A DNA stretch of 64,000 nucleotides from Paraburkholderia sp. PREW-6R (GTDB lineage Bacteria; Pseudomonadota; Gammaproteobacteria; Burkholderiales; Burkholderiaceae): assembly GCF_039621805.1 (NCBI RefSeq), contig NZ_CP155075.1:372001-436000 (forward strand), read 5' to 3'. The notes under the pieces are model-generated. The model searched no databases and had not been told where the DNA came from. It was given only the letters and a program-made list of their open reading frames with translations. This document shows positions 27,175-35,196 of this stretch, piece after piece (position 1 is the first letter of the stretch; the number at the start of each line of letters is the position of its first letter). The position numbers and the translations under genes are program-made.

Positions 27175-27747
27175 TCAGATGGTTTTCTGCCGTTCAAGCT
27201 CGGCACCGCGAATAATGTCCGACGCGCACAGTGCCAGATCCTCGAAAAGACGCCGCTGCACGGGATCGAGCCCGCGAGCCACCGTATCGATCACGCACAG
27301 TGTGCCCAGACGGTGCCCCGCCAGCCCCGTTATGGCTTTCCCTGCGTAGAAGCGGATCCCCATTTTTCCCGTCACCAGCGGGTTATTCCGAAAGCGATCG
27401 TCTTGCGTGGCATCTTCGACGATGAACAGCGTCGACTCGGTCAGAGCAAAATTACAGAAGGCGATGTCCCGCGCTGTCTCTCTCGTTGCGAACCCGTGCC
27501 GCGATTTGAACCATTGCCGTTCCGTTGCCACGAGCGATATGAGCGCAATAGGCGCATTCGTCAGATAGGCCGCCAGCCGGGTGAGACGGTCAAACCGGGG
27601 TTCGTCGGGTGTGTCGAGCAGGCCACATTGTTCGACGGCCTGCAGACGCTCTTCTTCGTTGTAAAGGACGGGGTATTCGGCCATTTCTGTTGTGCTGATG
27701 CGGGGAAAAGTCTTGGTCGATGTAATGTCGGCATAAACCGGCGGCAC
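27175..27747 (-). CDS. Stand-alone GAF-domain protein
   Basis: 190 residues, essentially one GAF domain (about 25-180). The motifs are LLDTPDEPRFDRLTRLAA, RQWFKSRHG, AFCNFAL, VEDATQDDRF, NPLVTG, RFYAGKAI and GTLCVID, the same series as in the HTH-GAF protein 180 bases away, so the two are probably paralogous. The annotated start is GTG at 27747. An internal ATG at 27684 would remove 21 poorly conserved residues and cannot be excluded, as neither has a strong ribosome-binding site. No output domain is attached, so it may work as a ligand-binding partner. It is divergent from the chemoreceptor gene, with 109 bases between them. Confidence 0.8.
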   Translation of the reverse strand: MPPVYADITSTKTFPRISTTEMAEYPVLYNEEERLQAVEQCGLLDTPDEPRFDRLTRLAAYLTNAPIALISLVATERQWFKSRHGFATRETARDIAFCNFALTESTLFIVEDATQDDRFRNNPLVTGKMGIRFYAGKAITGLAGHRLGTLCVIDTVARGLDPVQRRLFEDLALCASDIIRGAELERQKTI

Positions 27748-27856
27748 TTGAGCCTGGTAATGTTTTGTGCGATTTGACTCAAGTTAGGTGAGTGGCGCGC
27801 CGTCAATATACGGTGATGAGCGCCGAATAACCGGCGCCGACGGTAGAGGCAGATTC

Positions 27857-29659
27857 ATGGACGCAGACATCAAAACTTCGGCTATCAAAAACGACGAACC
27901 GGTTGCTTCCAATACTTTTCAAAGACCGCTCGAAGAACTGCGATCGTTATGGGCAACCACAGAGCGAGAACGAGCGGTTGCAGAATTCACTCCGGAAGGC
28001 GTGCTGCTGTCTGCGAACGCCAACTTCCTGACGCTCGTCGGATATCGGGCAGAAGAAATCGTCGGATCGCATCATCGGGTGTTCTGTGATGCGACGTACG
28101 CCAAAAGCGCTGCATATCACGAGTTCTGGAGTCTGCTCGGATCCGGCCGGGAGGTTAGCGGAGATTTCCGTCGGGTCAGCAAAGCAGGAAAGGATATCTG
28201 GATTAGCGGTTCCTATACGCCCGTTCTGGACGTGAACGGCAAGGTCAAAAAGATCGTCAAGGTGGCCACCGACACCACATCCGGCCGCACGCTGGCAGAT
28301 GATCACGCCGGCAAGGTTCGGGCAATCGAACGTGCGCAGGCAGTCGTGGAGTTCGACCTCCGCGGGCACGTGCTCGCCGCTAATGACCGGTTTCTTGAAC
28401 TCATGGGCTATAGCAAGGAAGACGTTCAAGGGCAACATCATCGTATGTTCTGCGATCCGTCATACATTGCGACCGACGATTACCGCGCTTTCTGGGAGAA
28501 GCTCGGAAAAGGCGAGTACGACGCCGGTCAGTACAAACGGTTCGCAAAGCACAACCGCGAAGTGTGGATCCAGGCCACCTATAACCCGATCTACAGTTCG
28601 GACGGCAAACTTATCAAAATCGTCAAGTTCGCCTCTGACATTACCGAATTCAAACGCGGCGTGGCGGAGAGCAACGGACGCCTTGCGGCAATCGACCGCG
28701 CCAACGCCGTGATCGAGTTCGATCTCGAAGGCAACGTCCTCGCAGCGAACCAGAATTTCCTGGACGCGATGGGTTACACCCTTCGTGAGATCGTCGGCAA
28801 GCATCATCGGATTTTCTGCGAGCAGGAAGATGTCACAACCGCCGCTTACCGTGACTTCTGGGCTCGCCTCAGCCGTGGCGACTACAACGCCGGCCGGTAT
28901 GTGCGTGTCTCGAAGCACGGGTACCGGGTGTGGTTGCAGGCGACCTATAATCCCGTTTTCGACGAATCAGGCCGTCCATACAAGATCGTCAAATACGCGA
29001 GCGACATCACGGGCCAGGTGGAGCGTGAGCGGCGGATGCAGGACAATCTGATCGCCATGAGTGAAAAGATCGACGAGCTGTCGCAGTCGATTCAGGGCAT
29101 CGCGCAGAGCACCCGTGAGGCGACTAACGTTGCGACGCAAACGCAGACCGAGGCCGACACTGGCGAGCGGACGCTGGCCGAGTCGATGTCGGCAATCGAG
29201 GCGATCGAGCGCTCGTCGGCCGGTATCAGCGAGGTCGTCAAGGTGATCAGCGAGATCGCGGCCCAGACCAATATGCTTGCTTTCAACGCTGCTATCGAGG
29301 CGGCGCGCGCCGGTGAGCACGGGCTTGGTTTCTCGGTCGTGGCAAGCGAGGTTCGCAGGTTGGCGGAACGTTGCTCTCAGGCGACCAACGAAATCGGCCG
29401 GCTCATCGACGAATCGGTACAGAGGGTGAAGACGGGCAGCGACACATCGCGGCGAGCAGCAGAAGGCTTCGAGCGCATCCGCGCAGGGGTGGACCGCACT
29501 ACGGAAACCATCGCCGGCATTCACCAGGTGACCGAAGACCAGGCCGTCGCCACCCGTACCGTCTCTGACCTTTTGCGGGAGCTGACACTCGTCACCGGCG
29601 GCGAAGCAGCGACCCGATCCAGTTCGACCGTTGCGGCGCTCAACCGGCAACAGCAATGA
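27857..29659 (+). CDS. Soluble methyl-accepting chemotaxis protein with three PAS domains
   Basis: 600 residues from the ATG at 27857 (AGAGG upstream; a longer frame to 27788 lacks support). There is no signal peptide or membrane segment, so the receptor is cytoplasmic. Three PAS domains (about 40-140, 160-262 and 282-384) are repeats of each other, each with GxHHRxFC and, further on, a W(I/L)(S/Q)xxYxP(I/V) strand. The C-terminal signalling hairpin (about 400-590) has EIAAQTNMLAFNAAIEAARAG, the standard CheW/CheA contact tip. The architecture resembles BdlA-type receptors with one PAS more. Its stop overlaps the ATG of the triple-CheW gene (ATGA), which strongly suggests the two proteins act together. 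Confidence 0.9.
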   Translation: MDADIKTSAIKNDEPVASNTFQRPLEELRSLWATTERERAVAEFTPEGVLLSANANFLTLVGYRAEEIVGSHHRVFCDATYAKSAAYHEFWSLLGSGREVSGDFRRVSKAGKDIWISGSYTPVLDVNGKVKKIVKVATDTTSGRTLADDHAGKVRAIERAQAVVEFDLRGHVLAANDRFLELMGYSKEDVQGQHHRMFCDPSYIATDDYRAFWEKLGKGEYDAGQYKRFAKHNREVWIQATYNPIYSSDGKLIKIVKFASDITEFKRGVAESNGRLAAIDRANAVIEFDLEGNVLAANQNFLDAMGYTLREIVGKHHRIFCEQEDVTTAAYRDFWARLSRGDYNAGRYVRVSKHGYRVWLQATYNPVFDESGRPYKIVKYASDITGQVERERRMQDNLIAMSEKIDELSQSIQGIAQSTREATNVATQTQTEADTGERTLAESMSAIEAIERSSAGISEVVKVISEIAAQTNMLAFNAAIEAARAGEHGLGFSVVASEVRRLAERCSQATNEIGRLIDESVQRVKTGSDTSRRAAEGFERIRAGVDRTTETIAGIHQVTEDQAVATRTVSDLLRELTLVTGGEAATRSSSTVAALNRQQQ

Positions 29660-31095
29660 CGCAGGCGTCAATGTCCGTGTACGGCCTCGTGCGGGTCGGT
29701 GCGACATGGATCGCCCTTGCTGCGGATCGCATCGTCGAGGCCGTTGAAGCACCTTCTGCATACAGCAGCGTACCTGCCCAACCCCGTGCAATGAGGGGCT
29801 ACTTCCTGCTGCGAGGCGAGGCGATCGCAACACTCGACACCTTCGGCTTGCTCCATCCGGAAGAGAAAAGATCGGATTGTGCCAGGCACGTGGTCGTGCT
29901 GCGCGAAGCCGACGCGCTTTTCGGCGTTGAGGTCGATGCGATTGGCAATACGGAGAGCGTCGACGGCGACACCATCATTGAGCTGGAATCAGGCTCGAGC
30001 CCGAAAGGCGGCATATTCCCTCGGCTACTGCCCGGCGAAGGCACTTCTCTGATTGGTATTGCAGATGTGCGGCGACTGTACGCGGCGACCGAGGGCATGG
30101 CCGCCCTGGCGCGTGGTCCCCGCATGGGTGTTGGGCAAAGCGCCGGGCGCGTCTTCACAGCGGACGAGGGCGAGGCGCGGCAAGCCGGCCAGTTTGCGAT
30201 CGTGCGGTGCGCTGACCATCTGCTATGTGTGGACGCGTTGAGCGTTAAAGCTGTCGTCCCGATGCCGCCTTTGCAGCAACCGACGCCTGGCAGCCAGACG
30301 TTCCTCGGTGTGGCCCAGTGGGCCGGCAGCGATCTCGCCGTCATGGATCTGCCCAGCGTCCTCGGTTTGGACGACTCAGGCGCGACTGACGGCAAATACA
30401 TGCTTGTCTTCGAGCATGCGGAAACGTTGGCTGCCTTCTCCGTAGACGAGCTGTCCGAGCTGCTTGTTGCCGGACCTGGCGACTTCAAGCCGGTGCCGCG
30501 GGCCGCCTTTGTTCGCGCACATCTTTTTAGAGGAGCCATTGCGACGGAAAAAGAGCAGACTGCGCTCGTCATCGATTGCGAGGCGCTTGCGAGGAGTGAA
30601 GCCCTGATTCGCCTGCCGCGCCAGACGCCGGCCGAGCGCGGCAGATTGTCTGTCGATGTCTCGCACGTGCCTGCGTCGACATCGTTCATCGTTTTTTGCG
30701 TAGCGGACCAGCATCTGGCGGTCAGAACCGACCAGATCTCGGAAATCCTCGCGAGGCCGCCGGTCAGGGTGGCGGGCCGCTGCGACGAGGAAAGCATCGG
30801 TCTTATCGACTGGCGAGGCTCGATGATAGAACTTGTCAGCATGCGCTCAGTGCCCGGCTGCGAGGGCAGCGCTTGCTGGAAGCAGGCGCTGATTGTGAAT
30901 GTCGACGGCCATGCGTTGGCGTTTGCTATTGATGCCGTCATCACCATGTCGGGGCCGGGCGAGGCGACGGAAGTCTCACGCATCACCGACCACGCCACTG
31001 GCGAGGGGCGCGAAATCCTCACGATGGGGCAGCCGCAGCGACGCAGCTACCGGCTCGTTGATCTTTCGCAGACTGTGGCAACCCGCTTCGGCTAG
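29656..31095 (+). CDS. Chemotaxis adaptor with three CheW-like domains
   Basis: 479 residues built of three CheW-like modules, at roughly 1-150, 175-320 and 335-479, the second being the most divergent. Typical features are the valine- and glycine-rich beta strands, FLLRGEAIATLDTFGLL in the first module, FLGVAQWAGSDLAVMDLPSVL in the second, and LIDWRGSMIELVSMR in the third. CheW domains couple receptors to CheA. A chain of three could bridge several receptors or kinases, or act as a scaffold. No CheA, CheR or CheB gene is in the window, so the pair must use the main cluster or work on its own. It overlaps the chemoreceptor gene by 4 bases. Confidence 0.85.
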   Translation: MTQASMSVYGLVRVGATWIALAADRIVEAVEAPSAYSSVPAQPRAMRGYFLLRGEAIATLDTFGLLHPEEKRSDCARHVVVLREADALFGVEVDAIGNTESVDGDTIIELESGSSPKGGIFPRLLPGEGTSLIGIADVRRLYAATEGMAALARGPRMGVGQSAGRVFTADEGEARQAGQFAIVRCADHLLCVDALSVKAVVPMPPLQQPTPGSQTFLGVAQWAGSDLAVMDLPSVLGLDDSGATDGKYMLVFEHAETLAAFSVDELSELLVAGPGDFKPVPRAAFVRAHLFRGAIATEKEQTALVIDCEALARSEALIRLPRQTPAERGRLSVDVSHVPASTSFIVFCVADQHLAVRTDQISEILARPPVRVAGRCDEESIGLIDWRGSMIELVSMRSVPGCEGSACWKQALIVNVDGHALAFAIDAVITMSGPGEATEVSRITDHATGEGREILTMGQPQRRSYRLVDLSQTVATRFG

Positions 31096-31216
31096 TCGAG
31101 GCATGCAAGCGGACGTGCGACGCCAGGTAGACATTGGCCATCCGAGTTTCATCTGCTCGACCTGAGCGAGGTGCCGCGTGCCGAGCGGCTGAACGAAAGC
31201 TGACACGACGTTGTCC

Positions 31217-31247
31217 TTGACTTAGAGTGCACTCGAAGTCCTAACCT
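31217..31247 (+). promoter_or_regulatory. MerR-type promoter with 19-base spacer and dyad
   Basis: A -35 TTGACT (31217-31222) and a -10 TAACCT (31242-31247) are separated by 19 bases, the long spacer diagnostic of promoters activated by MerR proteins. The dyad CTTAGAGT-GC-ACTCGAAG (31221-31238) has 7 of 8 arm pairs and sits in the spacer. The MerR ATG at 31258 is only about 10 bases past the -10, so the transcript would have almost no leader. Autoregulation is inferred. Confidence 0.75.
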
Positions 31248-31257
31248 TGGAACCGTC

Positions 31258-31668
31258 ATGTCGAAATCGCTAACGATCGGTCAGGTGGCGGCAGCCTTAG
31301 GTGTGTCCGCGCACACGCTGCGCTACTACGAGCAGGAGGGCCTGCTGCGTGCAGTAGGGCGAACCACTGCCGGACATCGGCTGTATTCAGCAGCCGATCT
31401 GGACTGGCTGCAATTCGTCCTGCGCCTGAAAGCGACAGGAGTGCCCATCGCCTCAATAAAAGCGTTCTCTGCACTACGCGCGCAGGGCGACTCGACGTAC
31501 GGTTCCCGGCGCGAGATGCTCACTGAACATCGGGACGTGGTTCTCGCACGGATTGCTGAACTGCAGGCCAATCTTGCGGCAATCGTCGACAAGATCGCCT
31601 GGTACGAGACCGCATCAACGAACGCAACACGACATGACGACAGTTTCCCACCACATCAACAGGAATAG
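31258..31668 (+). CDS. MerR-family transcriptional regulator
   Basis: 136 residues. The N-terminal winged HTH (about 4-70) contains IGQVAAALGVSAHTLRYYEQ and the wing RTTAGHRLYSAADLDWLQFV. A coiled-coil dimerisation helix follows (about 75-125). No cysteine cluster for metal binding is seen near the C-terminus, so a metal sensor of the CueR/ZntR kind is unlikely. It resembles the AdhR/YyaN group that responds to aldehydes or electrophiles. It is 9 bases from the downstream carboxymuconolactone-decarboxylase-like gene and presumably controls it from the promoter just upstream. Confidence 0.88.
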   Translation: MSKSLTIGQVAAALGVSAHTLRYYEQEGLLRAVGRTTAGHRLYSAADLDWLQFVLRLKATGVPIASIKAFSALRAQGDSTYGSRREMLTEHRDVVLARIAELQANLAAIVDKIAWYETASTNATRHDDSFPPHQQE

Positions 31669-31676
31669 GACTCGTC

Positions 31677-32084
31677 ATGGATACCCAGGTCAACACAACG
31701 CACGCACACCACGACCGATACGCGCAAGGCTGGCAGCAGTTGAGGCAGATCGACGGGGAAGTCGGCGAGAAGGTAGTCGCGGCGCTCGCGCCAATCGCTC
31801 CCGACTTTGGCCGCATGCTGATCGAATTTGGCTTCGGTGACATTTATAGTCGGCCCCAACTCGATCTACGCGCCCGTGAGATCGCGACGATTGCGGCTCT
31901 GGCTGCGCTTGGCAACGCTCAACCGCAACTGAAAATCCATATCGAGGCCGCGCTGAACGTCGGCTGCACGCGCGACGAGATCGTTGAAGTGTTCATACAG
32001 ATGGCACTGTATGCGGGCTTTCCGGCAGCACTGAATGCCTTGTTCGCCGCACATGAAGTGTTTGTCGCGAAGGGTATGGATTAG
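31677..32084 (+). CDS. Carboxymuconolactone decarboxylase (CMD)-family protein
   Basis: 135 residues of the CMD/AhpD-like all-helical fold. It shows LRAREIATIAALAALGNAQPQLKIHIEAALN-type sequence with the family pattern around residue 65-85, and QMALYAGFPAALNAL near the end. The CxxC of true AhpD is absent (the segment reads NVGCTRDE with one Cys). It is therefore not a peroxidase of the AhpD kind and is nearer to gamma-carboxymuconolactone decarboxylase. With a MerR regulator of the electrophile-sensing type before it, a detoxification role is plausible but unproven. It begins 9 bases after the MerR gene. Confidence 0.85.
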   Translation: MDTQVNTTHAHHDRYAQGWQQLRQIDGEVGEKVVAALAPIAPDFGRMLIEFGFGDIYSRPQLDLRAREIATIAALAALGNAQPQLKIHIEAALNVGCTRDEIVEVFIQMALYAGFPAALNALFAAHEVFVAKGMD

Positions 32085-32573
32085 AACGCGGCACAGCGGC
32101 GGATTTGCGCGCGGTTGATGGTCGACGAACTGCGCATTGGGGTGATGGTCCGCTCGTGGGCCGCTTGCTGACTCATGCAAGCGGCGTACGCGTTTGTGCG
32201 ACGACGACAGCAGGACGGTCACTTCGAGCGTCGCGTCGAAGTCCGGGCATGACGGGTTGCGCGCGGCAGTCGGCGACCGCTTGCCGCTCGTGCGCGACCA
32301 GCATGCCGCGACGCAGCCGCGTTGCTTAAAAAACGAGCGCGTTGCCACGCACGCCGCGCAGACTGCCGGGGTCCGCGCGGCGGCACATGTTATCCGCGCC
32401 GGTCGTGCGCATCCGGTCGGCGGTCTCTGCGACGGCGCGCGTGGCGCCGGGTCGAGACCGCCGGCGCGAACGCGGTCAAAGATCTCCGAGTAACGCCTTT
32501 AGTCACGAGCAGTCCGTATGCGTCAGGCTGTCCAAGGCTCGCCCACGTGAACGTTGCAACTGTTCTCCGGCGC
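32085..32573. other. 489-base stretch with no convincing gene
   Basis: It lies between the CMD-like gene and the 3' end of the GST gene. Several open frames run through it on both strands, but all have Arg/Ala-rich, low-information sequence with no recognisable domain. Overlapping frames cannot be ranked. It may be a decayed gene. Nothing more can be supported. Confidence 0.5.
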
Positions 32574-33275
32574 TTACACCGTAGCGTTATCAAGCTCCGG
32601 AATGCCACTTTGGCGGTCGGCGTAGGCGGCCTTGAAGCTCGGGCGTTGTTGCCAGCGCTTCCAGTAGGCATCGAGAAATTCGAAACGCTCATCGAGCGGA
32701 GTAGCGTTCACTGGGAACTTCGAAAACGCTATCGCGGTTGCCAGCGTAATGTCTGCGAAGGTCGGTTCTTCGCCACCGAGCAGCCATTCGCGGCCGTCTG
32801 ACAGATGCTTGTTGACCAGCGCGGCGTGGGCCAATGCTTCCTTGCGGCAATGCTCGCCCCATGCCTCGTTCTTCGTCAGTTCGAGCTTGAATCCGAGCCC
32901 CGTGTGCAACACATGGAAGGCGGTGACGATCCGGTACAGGATGTGTACCCAGATGCGGTTGTCCCACATGTTGTCCAAGCCCTGCTCGAGCGGCGTCTCG
33001 CCCATGATCTTGCGACCCGGATAGCTTTGGTCGAGGTATCGAACAACGGCAGCGGTCTCTGAAATAAAGCTGCCGTCAGCAAGCTGAAGCGTCGGCGTTT
33101 CGCCCCACGGATTCATTTTGAGGTGACGCCAGCCACGCTGTTCGCCGACCGGCGTCATGTCGTAGATGGTCTCGTCAAAATGCGCGGCAATGCCTTTTTC
33201 ATACATGAACAGCCGCAGGCGTTGCGGGTTGGGGAAGGCCGAGGGCGAAGTAAAGAGTTGAAGTTTCGAAGACAT
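32574..33275 (-). CDS. Glutathione S-transferase-family protein
   Basis: 233 residues. The N-terminal thioredoxin-like domain (about 5-88) begins LQLFTSPSAFPNPQRLRLFM and contains the cis-Pro/substrate segment NPWGETPTLQLADGSFISETAAVVRYL. The C-terminal helical domain carries EWLLGGEEPTFADITLATAI, the usual N-capping box. It would conjugate or isomerise electrophiles with glutathione in the cytoplasm. It is divergent from a TetR gene, and the 203 bases between them hold two related palindromes, so the GST is probably induced through that regulator. The substrate is unknown. Confidence 0.88.
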   Translation of the reverse strand: MSSKLQLFTSPSAFPNPQRLRLFMYEKGIAAHFDETIYDMTPVGEQRGWRHLKMNPWGETPTLQLADGSFISETAAVVRYLDQSYPGRKIMGETPLEQGLDNMWDNRIWVHILYRIVTAFHVLHTGLGFKLELTKNEAWGEHCRKEALAHAALVNKHLSDGREWLLGGEEPTFADITLATAIAFSKFPVNATPLDERFEFLDAYWKRWQQRPSFKAAYADRQSGIPELDNATV

Positions 33276-33323
33276 GGTGCGGCTCCTAAAGATTCGAAAA
33301 AGAGTCTTTGCTGCCGCAGTTAT

Positions 33324-33341
33324 CTACCTGCCACATGGTAG
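33324..33341. promoter_or_regulatory. Candidate TetR operator, copy 1 (CTACC-N8-GGTAG)
   Basis: An 18-base inverted repeat with 5-base arms, nearer to the GST gene start. It shares CTACCTG at its left end and TGGTAG at its right end with the second copy at 33399. Two similar sites 75 bases apart between divergent genes suggest joint control of both promoters by the adjacent TetR protein. Confidence 0.6.
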
Positions 33342-33360
33342 TCTCGCAGCGATTAAAAAA

Positions 33361-33376
33361 ACCAACTTGCGTTGGT
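33361..33376. promoter_or_regulatory. Perfect inverted repeat ACCAAC-TTGC-GTTGGT
   Basis: A 16-base palindrome with 6-base arms lying between the two CTACC-N8-GGTAG sites. It is close to the middle of the divergent promoter region and could be a third protein-binding site. Only the symmetry supports this. Confidence 0.4.
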
Positions 33377-33398
33377 GTGGCGCTTCGGCCAAGTGCAT

Positions 33399-33416
33399 CT
33401 ACCTGTCGCTTGGTAG
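33399..33416. promoter_or_regulatory. Candidate TetR operator, copy 2 (CTACC-N8-GGTAG)
   Basis: Second copy of the operator-like inverted repeat, 63 bases upstream of the TetR GTG start. Together with copy 1 it frames the promoter region. Such duplication is typical of an autoregulated divergent pair. Confidence 0.6.
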
Positions 33417-33478
33417 GTTGTACTTTATGAGATAGAATTCGACCTGTCAACCGATTTTTTGAACTGAAGGATTTTGTC

Positions 33479-34054
33479 GTGAAGAATGACGGTAGCTCGA
33501 ATTCGAGGGAACACATCCTCGCTGTGGCGACCCGGGTCGCGGGGGCCCACGGGTACGGCGGGCTAAATTTTCGTGACATCGCGGCGGAAGTCGGCATCAA
33601 AGCGGCCAGCGTTTATCATCACTTTCCCTCCAAGGCCGAGCTGGGCGCCGAGGTGGCGAAACGCTATTGGGAGCAGTTCTCCGCGATGCTTGCCGCGCGA
33701 TTGGCCGCGTCGAACGACCCGCTCGTATGCCTGCGCGAGTATCCAGATACCTTCCGGACGGCGCTTCAGAATGACAATCGTATGTGCTTGTGCAGTTTCA
33801 TGGCTGCCGAGTACGACGACCTGCCAGACACAGTCAAGAAGGAAGTTCAGACGTTCGCCGATGTCAACATCAGTTGGCTGGCGAGCGTGCTCATTGCAGC
33901 CGGTGTGGTGACAGAAGAAGAGAGTGAAGAACGGGCTCGCGCCATCTATGCGGCTATTGCCGGCGCTCAGCTTATGGCGCGAAGCCGTTCCGACATCACC
34001 ATTTATGATTCGCTCGTCCGGAACTTCCGTAAGACCGGCCTTATTCCGGGTTAG
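33479..34054 (+). CDS. TetR-family transcriptional regulator
   Basis: 191 residues starting with GTG at 33479. The HTH covers about 12-58 (HILAVATRVAGAHGYGGLNF, then IAAEVGIKAASVYHHFPSKAELG). The C-terminal domain includes NRMCLCSFMAAEYDDLPDTVKKEV with two cysteines (CLC), a pattern seen in regulators of the AcuR/NemR-like kind that sense electrophiles. The link between these cysteines and sensing is an inference. It is divergent from the GST gene and convergent with the broken GNAT gene. Confidence 0.88.
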   Translation: MKNDGSSNSREHILAVATRVAGAHGYGGLNFRDIAAEVGIKAASVYHHFPSKAELGAEVAKRYWEQFSAMLAARLAASNDPLVCLREYPDTFRTALQNDNRMCLCSFMAAEYDDLPDTVKKEVQTFADVNISWLASVLIAAGVVTEEESEERARAIYAAIAGAQLMARSRSDITIYDSLVRNFRKTGLIPG

Positions 34055-34223
34055 GGTGTCTGTCTCCGTGGAGACAGGCAGGACCTGTCATTGCGTCATC
34101 CAAGTTCTTCAAAGCCCAAGGAGCGATCGGGTAGCGCCCTTGGCGTCTTGAATGGCCAACACAAATTGGATTGTCGCCGGTTCTGGCAGCGACGCGGACG
34201 ACCGCTCGTGACCGCGCATCGCT

Positions 34224-34733
34224 TCATTCGACGGGCATATCTCCGGGAATTGGAAGTTGCTTTCCCATCTCATATGCACGAAGCTCGTAGCCAAGCCCCT
34301 GGTACAACTCGACGGCCTGTTCATTGAACGCCCAGACTGTGAGTCTCAGGTCGCTGGCACCGTTTTCGCGCGCTCACTCTTCCGCAAGTTTCATCAGCTT
34401 GCTTCCGATACCACGTTCCCGCGCTCGTTCGAGCACAGCGACTGAGCCAATGCGGCCAACGGTGAACGGTTGCAACAGCGGACTCGTCGGGCGCACTACA
34501 TGGACGGTGATAAAACCGACCGGCGTGCTGTCAAGCTCGGCGATAAACATGGCTCGATCGTCTCCCTGAAAGCTGGAGAGCCAGTGCGGCTTGTCTCGAG
34601 CGAACTCCGAGGTGGCATTTGCGTAGATGTCAGGACGTGCCTGGTGGTGGACCGCATTCAAGATTTGCCCCAGTTCGCAGACGGTCAAAATGTCGTCGAT
34701 ACTTGCGCGTCGATAGCTTATCGGCTCTGTCAT
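34224..34733 (-). pseudogene. GNAT N-acetyltransferase interrupted by an in-frame TGA
   Basis: Read from 34733, the first 119 codons give a normal GNAT N-terminal half ending in the acetyl-CoA-binding motif A (VAVLERARERGIGSKLMKLAEE). A TGA follows at 34374-34376. Reading straight through it in the same frame gives ARENGASDLRLTVWAFNEQA and then VELYQGLGYELRAYEMGK, the expected motif B of the same domain, up to a TGA at 34224-34226. The total of about 169 codons is the usual family size. In relatives this position is often Trp (TGG), so a single G-to-A change could explain the stop. Without read-through the protein lacks half of its fold. A sequencing error is the main alternative. Confidence 0.8.
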
Positions 34734-34752
34734 CTTCGGCTCTTCACGGTGG

Positions 34753-34782
34753 AAAAATAAAAAAAGGCGCCGTAGGCGCCTT
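34753..34782 (-). terminator. Strong rho-independent terminator, minus strand
   Basis: On the minus strand an 8-base GC-rich stem (AAGGCGCC/GGCGCCTT) with a 3-base loop is followed by TTTTTATTTTT, the classic intrinsic terminator. It would end transcription coming from the right, either of the NAD(P)-binding gene at 35197-35832 or of a short RNA between them, before it reaches the GNAT pseudogene. Confidence 0.85.
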
Positions 34783-34826
34783 GATCGTTTGCACAGGGAG
34801 TCGGACCGCGGGGGGTAAGTCTCCTG

Positions 34827-34913
34827 CTATGGACGTAACGAATCACGGCGCAATGGATTGCGACCGTGATGATGAAATTGATTCGTGACTTTACGGAGTT
34901 TCATACGGGCCAT
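34827..34913 (-). CDS. Possible 28-residue basic small protein
   Basis: A short open frame starting MARMKLRKVTNQFHHHGRNP and ending with an Arg-rich tail. A purine-rich GGTGG lies about 9 bases upstream of the ATG, and the strong terminator follows 45 bases after the stop codon. The hairpin at 34842-34870 is inside it, which argues for a structured RNA instead. No family is recognised. It could be a small protein, a leader peptide or chance. Confidence 0.25.
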   Translation of the reverse strand: MARMKLRKVTNQFHHHGRNPLRRDSLRP

Positions 34914-35196
34914 ATTGGCACATCCACCTGGATTTGTGAACGGCGACTTGCCACGACAATTTAGACGCGCTCGCATGCATCGAAACAACCGCCATACCCT
35001 GCCGGTCGTCGGAATTTTACGCGCCGTCATTCGCCCCGTCAGATCAATCGACGGTGCGGATCCTGCTCGATGTACTCCGGTTGCACGGAGTCAGCTCCAT
35101 TCGGCAATTTTCTTGATCAACGCTTTCAGAAAAACCACCAACGCACGCGGTAAGCGTTCGAGAAAGCGGAATGAATGCCGTAATCAGATCGCAAAG

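Larger units (their letters stand above)
34734..35196. other. 463-base stretch: minus-strand terminator, hairpin and a tiny basic ORF
   Basis: No ordinary gene is present. It contains a strong minus-strand terminator (34753-34782), a near-perfect hairpin (34842-34870: ATCACGG.CGCAAT/ATTGCG.CCGTGAT with one bulged base) and a 28-codon open frame on the minus strand (34827-34913). The remainder, to 35196, shows nothing recognisable and could be the leader of a short transcript or the downstream region of the NAD(P)-binding gene. Confidence 0.6.

Noticed and set aside
32105..32493. Possible genes in the stretch before the GST gene
   Set aside because: Several overlapping frames on both strands have equally poor composition, with no motif to favour any one.
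34374..34376. Selenocysteine at the in-frame TGA of the GNAT gene
   Set aside because: Acetyltransferases do not use selenocysteine, relatives tend to have Trp here, and no SECIS-like stem directly after the TGA was noted. A point mutation is simpler.
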